NCBI GenBank assembly: GCA_029776735.1
Contig: JAKOUL010000132.1
Coordinates: 1 to 21,522 of the forward strand
Length of the DNA stretch: 21,522 nt
Direction of reading: 5' to 3'
From: Dictyoglomota bacterium
Lineage (GTDB): Bacteria; Dictyoglomota; Dictyoglomia; Dictyoglomales; Dictyoglomaceae
A program made the position numbers and the translations under genes. The number at the start of each line of letters is the position of its first letter. Position 1 is the stretch's first letter. Below the pieces are notes generated by a model. The model saw only the letters and a program-made list of their open reading frames with translations, did not search any database and was not told the origin of the DNA. Of this stretch, positions 15,586 through 21,522 are shown in pieces.

Positions 15586-16412
15586 TATTCTACACCCCCC
15601 TTATAGTAATACTCCATAAGAAATTCCAATGCTTTTAAATGTAAAGTATGTCCTGAACTTAGAGAGATGATTTCCATTTTTAGCTCCTTTCCAAGAAGGG
15701 AAAAATCTCCAATTATATCAAGAATTTTATGTCTCACAGGCTCATCATTGAATCTTGGGGGGTTTACAAATCCATCTTCGTTTATAAGAAGTGCATTATC
15801 AAGATCTCCCCCTTTAATAAGCCCTTTTCTCATCAAATCTTCCACTTCAGAGTAGAAACCAAAGGTTCTTGCAGGAGCAATCTCCCTTTCATAGTCTTGA
15901 AGATTTTGGAAGTCAAATTTCTGCCATTTAATAATAGTATTAGGAAATGATATTAAACTTATTATCCGAAATACTTCATACGGAAATATTAATATTTCTC
16001 CTTTCCCTTCTCTAAAAGAGAAAACCTTATCAATCTCTAACACATCTTTTGGAACTTCCTGTTCTTTTATTCCTGCCTGTTTTAACAAATTCACCCAAGG
16101 GAGAGAACTTCCATCAAGTATAGGAATCTCTTCTCCTTCTACTTCTATAAGAAGATTAGAGATGCTTACAGCATAAATAGCCGAAAGCAAATGTTCAACA
16201 GTGGCAATGTTCTTCCCATCTCTACCCAAAACTACTCTTCTATTAGTTTCAACTACAAAGTCAACTTTTGCAGGAATTTCCAAACCATCTTTTATAAGTT
16301 TAATACCTGTATTAACTGGAGCAGGAAGGAGATTAATTTTTGCATATTCTCCAGTATGAAGTCCTCTTCCCTCTAAACTTACCAACTTTTTTATTGTTTT
16401 TTGCTTACTCAA
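15585..16412 (-). CDS. lpxC: UDP-3-O-acyl-N-acetylglucosamine deacetylase
   Basis: This zinc deacetylase carries out the committed step of lipid A synthesis. Zinc ligands His74 (VEHLLSA), His228 and Asp232 (PVRHKILDIIGD) are in place. Glu73 and His255 (SGHTLHLKAL) complete the active site, matching E. coli His79, His238, Asp242, Glu78 and His265. The 275 residues are slightly short compared with the 305 of E. coli; the C-terminal tail is trimmed. The start appears to be TTG at 16412, overlapping lpxD by eight bases. The Shine-Dalgarno is weak, so the start is less certain than the rest. Confidence 0.95.
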   Translation of the reverse strand: MSKQKTIKKLVSLEGRGLHTGEYAKINLLPAPVNTGIKLIKDGLEIPAKVDFVVETNRRVVLGRDGKNIATVEHLLSAIYAVSISNLLIEVEGEEIPILDGSSLPWVNLLKQAGIKEQEVPKDVLEIDKVFSFREGKGEILIFPYEVFRIISLISFPNTIIKWQKFDFQNLQDYEREIAPARTFGFYSEVEDLMRKGLIKGGDLDNALLINEDGFVNPPRFNDEPVRHKILDIIGDFSLLGKELKMEIISLSSGHTLHLKALEFLMEYYYKGGVE

Positions 16413-17400
16413 GCTTTTTTCTCAACTTTTTTATTTCTTCCCAGATTTCAGGAAGTTTTCTAATAAGTACCTGAATTTTCATCTCCTCAGTATGGGGCAT
16501 TGCAGGAAATCCAGAAACTGCCATATTGTCAGGGATATCTTTCGTAACCATACCTCTTGCAAGAATTACTACATTGCTTCCTACCTTTACATGATCTGAT
16601 ACTCCACTTTGACCAGCCATAATCACATTGTTTCCCAATTTAGAACTTCCTGCAATTCCACTCTGCCCCACAACTATACAATTTTCACCTATTGTTACGT
16701 TATGACCTATATCAACTAAAGAACCAATTTTTGTCCCTTTTCCTATACGTGTTTCTCCTAAGGTTCCTCTCTCTACGACTGCATTTCCCATTATCTCTAC
16801 ATTATCTTCTATAACTACTTTCCCAATCTGAGGCATCTTTACATGCTCTTTTCCATCCCAAATATATCCCAAACCCTCAACTCCAATACTCGTTCCTGAG
16901 TGGATAAGGACATTATCACCAATAAAACAGAGATCATATATGGTAACTCTTGGATAGATTACACAATTCTCTCCTATTTCTACGTTATTTCCTATAATTA
17001 CTCCGGGAAAGATTTTTGTACCATTCCCTATAGTAACGTTATTCCCTATACTTACATAAGCTCCAATTGCAACATCTTTTCCTAATTTTACATTTTCTCC
17101 TAAAATAACAGTAGGGTGGATTCCTTGAGGATATGTCCTCCAATCAAAGATCTTTAAAAGTTTAGCCATTGCTAATCTTGGATTATCCACTTTTACATGA
17201 GGACGAGTAGAATACCCATCTTTAGGAATCACAAAAGCTTTTGCCTTTACAGTTTTTTCTACTGTCTCTATATCCTTACTATTAAATATAAAAACTAAGT
17301 CATTTTCTCTTGCATTCTCCCAGTCAGAAACTCTTTCAATAGATACATCTTCTCCTACTAACTCTCCATCTACAATCTTTGCAACCTCGCTTAAAAACAT
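16405..17400 (-). CDS. lpxD: UDP-3-O-(3-hydroxyacyl)glucosamine N-acyltransferase
   Basis: LpxD adds the N-linked hydroxyacyl chain after LpxC. Residues 1-95 form the uridine-binding domain, followed by hexapeptide repeats from about 96 to 290 (repeated IGxxV units). His233 in DIGHN corresponds to catalytic His239 of E. coli. The C-terminal helix is Lys-rich and binds ACP in homologues. The length of 331 is near standard. The ATG at 17400 has AAGGAGAG just upstream, ten bases after the Skp-like gene ends. Confidence 0.95.
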   Translation of the reverse strand: MFLSEVAKIVDGELVGEDVSIERVSDWENARENDLVFIFNSKDIETVEKTVKAKAFVIPKDGYSTRPHVKVDNPRLAMAKLLKIFDWRTYPQGIHPTVILGENVKLGKDVAIGAYVSIGNNVTIGNGTKIFPGVIIGNNVEIGENCVIYPRVTIYDLCFIGDNVLIHSGTSIGVEGLGYIWDGKEHVKMPQIGKVVIEDNVEIMGNAVVERGTLGETRIGKGTKIGSLVDIGHNVTIGENCIVVGQSGIAGSSKLGNNVIMAGQSGVSDHVKVGSNVVILARGMVTKDIPDNMAVSGFPAMPHTEEMKIQVLIRKLPEIWEEIKKLRKKLE

Positions 17401-17410
17401 TTCTCTCTCC

Positions 17411-17836
17411 TTACTTATTCAAATTATTCAAAACCTCAGACGTAATATCTATTCCACCCCATAAGAGAAAACTCTTATTTAAAACCACTGAAATTTTTTT
17501 GCTTTTTGCAACCTTCTCCACTTCTTTCAATATCTTTGCGTTTATATTTTGTCTTACCCCCTCTACATACACCGCTAATTTTTTCTCCTCATTTAATCTC
17601 ATCTCATTTATTTTTTCGTCTGTTGTTCCTTTCTTTTTTGCATTGTCAAGAAGTTTCTGAATATTTTCCTGACGTTTTTGTATTTCTGACTGAACTTTCT
17701 TAGTATCTTTAAATTCAGAGAATACCTTAGGGTAATCTATATAAGCAACACCTCTATTTTGATCTGAAAAAGCAAAAGAGAAAGAGAAGAAAGAAACAAC
17801 TATAAATATAATTAGAAAATGCTTCCACCCCTTCAT
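17411..17836 (-). CDS. OmpH/Skp-like periplasmic chaperone, copy 1
   Basis: The 141 residues begin with a signal peptide (basic MKGWK, hydrophobic stretch to about residue 22). The mature part has a VAYIDYPKVFSEF opening, a Lys/Glu/Gln-rich helical hairpin (about 42-110), and a closing beta strand with SVVLNKSFLLWGGIDIT. This is the Skp/OmpH layout: a trimer whose helical tentacles hold unfolded outer-membrane proteins. It follows the second Skp-like gene by four bases and precedes lpxD by ten bases. That order, bamA-skp-lpxD, is conserved in many diderms. Confidence 0.88.
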   Translation of the reverse strand: MKGWKHFLIIFIVVSFFSFSFAFSDQNRGVAYIDYPKVFSEFKDTKKVQSEIQKRQENIQKLLDNAKKKGTTDEKINEMRLNEEKKLAVYVEGVRQNINAKILKEVEKVAKSKKISVVLNKSFLLWGGIDITSEVLNNLNK

Positions 17837-17840
17837 ATTT

Positions 17841-18308
17841 TTACTGTTTTCCTGCTAAAATATTTATCACTTTATCAGTAATATCCACACCACCCCAGAT
17901 TACTACATCTTGTCCCTGAATATTTTTTGTTAGCACGGCTATATATCCTTCTTTTTTAGAGAGATCAGCAAAAATTTTATCAAGAGTCTTTTTTAGACTT
18001 TGTAGAACACCATCTACAGCTTTCTTATAAGGTTCTAATTCTGTATCGTATTGGGTAGAGAGTTTCTTTAATTCATCTTGAGACTTTCCAGCTTTTTGAG
18101 CTTCACTTAATTTATTAAGTCTATTTTGATATTCTTGTTGATATTTTGTATAAGCATTCATAAATGGAGGATAGCTTCTTAATAACTGATCTTCATCAAT
18201 ATAAGCTATCTTTCCGGAAGAAGTCTGGGCTCCTACAATCTTTACTCCTAAAAAAGCAAAAGAAGCTAAAAAGAAAATCACTAATACAAAGATTCCGTAT
18301 CTTTTCAT
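17841..18308 (-). CDS. OmpH/Skp-like periplasmic chaperone, copy 2
   Basis: The 155 residues have a signal peptide (to about residue 28) followed by KIAYIDEDQLLRSYPPF, a helical segment of about 75 residues, and an IQGQDVVIWGGVDITDKVI closing strand. The ending is strikingly like the copy at 17411-17836 (WGG-DIT), so the two are probably duplicates that have diverged in their helices. A GGAGGT site lies seven bases before the ATG. It probably guards unfolded outer-membrane proteins on their way to the BamA homologues upstream. Confidence 0.88.
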   Translation of the reverse strand: MKRYGIFVLVIFFLASFAFLGVKIVGAQTSSGKIAYIDEDQLLRSYPPFMNAYTKYQQEYQNRLNKLSEAQKAGKSQDELKKLSTQYDTELEPYKKAVDGVLQSLKKTLDKIFADLSKKEGYIAVLTKNIQGQDVVIWGGVDITDKVINILAGKQ

Positions 18309-18321
18309 CTTTTATACCTCC

Positions 18322-19782
18322 TTAAAAATTGATTTCAGAACTTAAATAGAATTTTACAATATCTGAAAAATTAGTATCCAATCCAAAATTGTATCTCCAA
18401 GGATCGTAAAATAAGGAAATCATAGCTCCACCGTAACCTTTAAACGAAATATCACTTATTGCTTTTACTTCTTCTGGTCTAAAGATACTTTCACCTCCTA
18501 ATTCTAAACTTAGATAATTCTTATCTCCTATAGGAAAGGAATATGCAGCTTTGAGAAGAAGTTTACCTCCTTCTATAGATATACCTATAGGATAAACAAA
18601 CTCTCCCATTAAGCCTATAATTCTTTCATTGATGTCTTCTCCATAACTATTAAAATATTTCCCTGATAAAGTTATAAGAGAATAGTTATATGGAGATCCT
18701 CCACCATGAAAATCAAGATTTATTCCCAATAAACTTCCATTTTTATATATTCCATTCTCTTCTACTAAAGTATCTCTTTTTATATTAAAAAAGAGAGCAT
18801 TATCCCAACTCTGTGGTTCCCACTTGATACCAACCTCTCCTGTAAAATCACGAGAAAGATCTTTATCATAACTGAGACTTAATAGCTTGTCCCCTACTTC
18901 TACCCTTAAATTCTCATTCCTCCAAGAAAGTGCATAATCTACCACTCCACCAGTATATTTTATATTGACTCCAAAATTCCCCCATGGGCTTGAGAAATAA
19001 TTAAAAGAAGAAGATAAGTATTCGTTACTTTTATATTCCAAGGATATCTCCCGAGGAGGTAGATACTTCAAAGACAAGTATAAAACTAAAGAGTTATCTT
19101 CCAATTCCCAATTAGGTATGATCTGTAGTTTCAAATCCTTTTTTTCAAGCTTTTTATTAGCATTCTCAATCTTCGTAAGATTTAGATAATCTCCTACCGA
19201 AAGATCCAGATATTCTTCTATTACCTTCTTCTCCCAATCATTATTAGCCTTAATTTCTATCCTGCTAATAGGAGGGGTCTCTAACCAATAAAAAGTAAGC
19301 ATATTGTTTTCAAAAGAGAAAGTAGGATCTTGAATCAGCACAAATCCTTTTTTTCTATAAATTTCTTTTATATTTTCACAATCTTTTTTTATTTTATCTT
19401 CTATAAAAAATTTACCTTCAGTACTATAAATCTTCTCTTTTATCTCTTGAAGAGGAACCAGCTTTGCATCAGGAAATTTTATCTGAGAAATTACAGGGTA
19501 TTCTTCTACTAAAACTATAAGATTATATCCCCCATCAACTTTTTGTAAGGTATATCCTACACTCATGAAAAGTCTACTCTCTTTCAATCTTGATATCTCT
19601 CTATTAATCTCATCTTCGGAAACCGAAGTAAACACCTTAATTCCAAAATTAGATTGGACTGTATTATAAGGAACATTTTTTATTCCCTTAAAAACTATAC
19701 CCTGAATAAAATAATTCTCTCCCGCATATAAGAAGGATACGAGAAAGACAAAAATCATTAGGAATATGATTGATTTTTTCAT
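18322..19782 (-). CDS. Second BamA/Omp85-family protein, short form
   Basis: The 486 residues have a signal peptide (cut near residue 20), three POTRA-like domains (about 22-95, 96-167 and 168-235) and a beta-barrel of about 250 residues ending in Phe, the outer-membrane insertion signal. POTRA domains show FIQGIVFKGIKNV and ISQIKFP openings. I do not find the [VI]RGF motif of the Omp85 barrel, which is present in the neighbouring BamA. This copy has therefore diverged. GGAGGG precedes the ATG. It may be a BamA paralogue for particular substrates, or a non-assembly Omp85 protein. Confidence 0.8.
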   Translation of the reverse strand: MKKSIIFLMIFVFLVSFLYAGENYFIQGIVFKGIKNVPYNTVQSNFGIKVFTSVSEDEINREISRLKESRLFMSVGYTLQKVDGGYNLIVLVEEYPVISQIKFPDAKLVPLQEIKEKIYSTEGKFFIEDKIKKDCENIKEIYRKKGFVLIQDPTFSFENNMLTFYWLETPPISRIEIKANNDWEKKVIEEYLDLSVGDYLNLTKIENANKKLEKKDLKLQIIPNWELEDNSLVLYLSLKYLPPREISLEYKSNEYLSSSFNYFSSPWGNFGVNIKYTGGVVDYALSWRNENLRVEVGDKLLSLSYDKDLSRDFTGEVGIKWEPQSWDNALFFNIKRDTLVEENGIYKNGSLLGINLDFHGGGSPYNYSLITLSGKYFNSYGEDINERIIGLMGEFVYPIGISIEGGKLLLKAAYSFPIGDKNYLSLELGGESIFRPEEVKAISDISFKGYGGAMISLFYDPWRYNFGLDTNFSDIVKFYLSSEINF

Positions 19783-19800
19783 TCAATTCCCTCCATTTTT

Positions 19801-21522
19801 CTAAAATATGTCACCAAAGCTAAAGTGAATACGCCATTTAGTATTAGGATCTAATGGGTCATTCCCAAAATTATAACCAAGATCAAGTCTTATAGGAATG
19901 ATTATTGTTTCATATCTTATACCCAATCCTATACCTGTATATAGCTTTATATCTGAAATGGAAGAGAGCTGATTAACATACCATGTGCTTCCAGAGTCTA
20001 CAAATAAAACTCCATAAACCCCACTTCCCATGGGAATTCTATACTGAAGATTGAATAATAAATAAGAATCCCCTTTAAATATATTATCAGAAAAGCCTCT
20101 TATGGAGTTCACACCTCCTAAGGTAAATAACTCTGAAGAAGGTAAATTACCTTGAGAGAGTCCAGATGCAATTCTCAAGGACAGCACCTGTCTTTCCTTT
20201 TGCTCAGATATGGATAAATAAGACTCTCTTTTTGTTACAGGAATATGCCATTGAGTTTCTCCATGATATTTTATAAAATTAGCCTCACTTCCTCCACCAG
20301 CAAATTCCAAATTCAAAACTTGTCTTGATCCTTGAGTAGGATTAAACAAAAAGTCCCGATTATCTCTCCATACTCCTAATTTAAAACTGGCAATATTAGT
20401 TTGAGAGATAGAGTTAGAATAAGTCTGATAAATATCTTCGTATTTAAAGCCTAAAGAAAGATTCCATATTTTCGTCAAAGGATAAGAGAAAGAAAAAGTT
20501 CCACCAGCTCTCTCTTCCTCAATTATAATTGTACTTCCATCTTCTATGCTTGTAGTTGTAGTATTTTTATCATAAAGCTCAAATTGGGAGGAATTTCTAC
20601 CACCCAAAAACCAAGGATCATAAAAGCTTAGCTGATAATTTACTTTACCTTGTGCTGTAAGAGAAACTTTCAGACTCAGTTGCTGAGCTTTACCCATAAA
20701 ATTCCCTTCTTTATATTCAACATATCCGTAAAGTCCTGTATCAGTAGCATATCCTCCACCAAAATTTATAGCTCCTGAAAGCTTCTCTTTTGCCACATAT
20801 ACAACTTTAACTTTATCCTCAGAACTTCCCTGCTCAAATCTTATAGAGACATCCTCAAAAATACCTGCATTATATATTCTCTGTAAATCATCTTTTACCT
20901 TTTCCCAATTGAAATTCTCTCCTACCTTAAGGGTTATCTCTCTTCTTACCACATTTTCATCGGTGGGTTTCCTTAAAAAAGACATAAAGCTCAGTGAAGA
21001 TGTTTCAGTAGTGGGAAGAATTTCTACCTCTATATCTTCCACTTTATATTCTTTGAATACAAAAATTATTTCTCCATCTTTTGTAAAATTAAATTCTTGA
21101 AGAGTAGTAAAAACAAGTCCCCTGTTTTGCACAAATTTTTGAAGATTAATCAAATCCTGTTTTAAAAGATTAGGATTAAAAGGAGTACCTTCTTTACTAA
21201 GAAGCACCCTTTTCAAATCTTCAAAGGATATACCAGATATACCAGTAAAAGTTATCTTATTAATTATTGGGTTCTCCTGAAAGATAAAAATTAATGATAT
21301 CTCATCATCTTCTACTTTTTTATCTACGTTTACTTCAGAAAAATATCCTGCACTTTCAAACTTAGAAATTTGTTCTGAGATCTTATCTTCTGACACAAAA
21401 TCTCCAACTTTCAAAATCAAGTATTTTTCTAACTCTTTCATTGAAACATGAGAAGATCCTACAAAATCTAAAGATTTTAAAATAGGATTTTCTACAACAT
21501 CAAAGGTTAAATATGCAAAATT
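19801..21522 (-). CDS. bamA: BamA outer-membrane assembly factor, N-terminus outside window
   Basis: The reading frame stays open to the window edge, 27 codons beyond the first internal ATG at 21441, and the extra part reads as POTRA sequence (VVENPILKSLDFVGSSH). At least three POTRA domains are visible (about 10-86, 87-160 and 161-247 of the visible part), followed by a 16-strand-type barrel. The diagnostic IRGF lies about 100 residues before the end, within LGGVNSIRGFSD. The protein ends in FGDIF, with the terminal Phe expected of an outer-membrane barrel. BamA folds and inserts beta-barrel proteins. It is separated from the second Omp85 gene by 18 bases and heads the visible operon. Confidence 0.92.
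   Translation of the reverse strand, partial: NFAYLTFDVVENPILKSLDFVGSSHVSMKELEKYLILKVGDFVSEDKISEQISKFESAGYFSEVNVDKKVEDDEISLIFIFQENPIINKITFTGISGISFEDLKRVLLSKEGTPFNPNLLKQDLINLQKFVQNRGLVFTTLQEFNFTKDGEIIFVFKEYKVEDIEVEILPTTETSSLSFMSFLRKPTDENVVRREITLKVGENFNWEKVKDDLQRIYNAGIFEDVSIRFEQGSSEDKVKVVYVAKEKLSGAINFGGGYATDTGLYGYVEYKEGNFMGKAQQLSLKVSLTAQGKVNYQLSFYDPWFLGGRNSSQFELYDKNTTTTSIEDGSTIIIEEERAGGTFSFSYPLTKIWNLSLGFKYEDIYQTYSNSISQTNIASFKLGVWRDNRDFLFNPTQGSRQVLNLEFAGGGSEANFIKYHGETQWHIPVTKRESYLSISEQKERQVLSLRIASGLSQGNLPSSELFTLGGVNSIRGFSDNIFKGDSYLLFNLQYRIPMGSGVYGVLFVDSGSTWYVNQLSSISDIKLYTGIGLGIRYETIIIPIRLDLGYNFGNDPLDPNTKWRIHFSFGDIF

Noticed and set aside
1..21522. tRNA, rRNA, CRISPR array, transposase or phage genes
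   Set aside because: No matching sequence was seen; the only clear repeats are the 135-bp pair and short dyads in 1382-1531.

Overview
The window is a tightly packed, AT-rich bacterial segment in which every gene lies on the minus strand. Transcription therefore runs from the high-coordinate end to the low-coordinate end. It encodes a diderm (outer-membrane) envelope: outer-membrane protein assembly, lipid A synthesis and lipid A/LPS export, followed by housekeeping genes and a surface-layer-homology (SLH) coiled-coil protein. The AT richness, heavy AGA/ATA codon use, several TTG/GTG starts, an archaeal-type ProRS and SLH-type outer-membrane tethering suggest a thermophilic, deeply branching diderm. 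Dictyoglomus is my best guess. It is an inference from style and gene content, not a database match.

Layout in transcription order. (1) 21522-17411: a BamA-family protein cut by the window edge, a second shorter BamA-like protein, and two Skp/OmpH-like chaperones. (2) 17400-12197: lpxD, lpxC, fabZ, lpxA, lpxB and a second, divergent LpxB-like glycosyltransferase. (3) 12222-6961: an MsbA-type ABC exporter, a Gfo/Idh/MocA oxidoreductase, a secreted TPR protein, lptB, and a DUF3084 membrane coiled-coil protein. (4) 6945-1579: proS, dut, a FusA2-type EF-G paralogue, a DUF951 zinc-ribbon-like protein and proB. (5) 1381-1: an SLH + coiled-coil protein, open at the window edge, whose C-terminus lies outside.

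Nearly all junctions overlap (ATGA, TAATG, TAGTG) or are separated by fewer than 40 bases, so most of the window looks like one long operon with internal promoters. I see three plausible minus-strand promoters. One is an exact TTGACA-N17-TATAAT upstream of the SLH gene (1537-1565). One is an extended -10 upstream of the EF-G paralogue (5041-5049). One is TTGACA-N17-TAACAT upstream of lptB (8877-8905), placed so that transcription would start at the A of the lptB ATG, giving a leaderless mRNA.

How the genes fit together: LpxA/LpxC/LpxD/LpxB make the lipid A disaccharide, with FabZ in the hydroxyacyl-ACP supply. MsbA flips it and LptB powers its transport to the outer membrane. Skp and BamA insert the barrel proteins. 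The SLH protein resembles the Omp-alpha/OmpM class that ties the outer membrane to the cell wall. LpxH/LpxI, LpxK, WaaA and the other Lpt subunits are not in the window.

The least ordinary points are the SLH coiled-coil gene with a recent 135-bp internal duplication, its structured leader, the paired BamA and LpxB paralogues, the putative leaderless lptB, and the unassigned TPR and DUF3084 envelope genes around lptB. There is no noncoding stretch above 300 bases; the largest is 1382-1578. I found no tRNA, rRNA, CRISPR array or mobile element.
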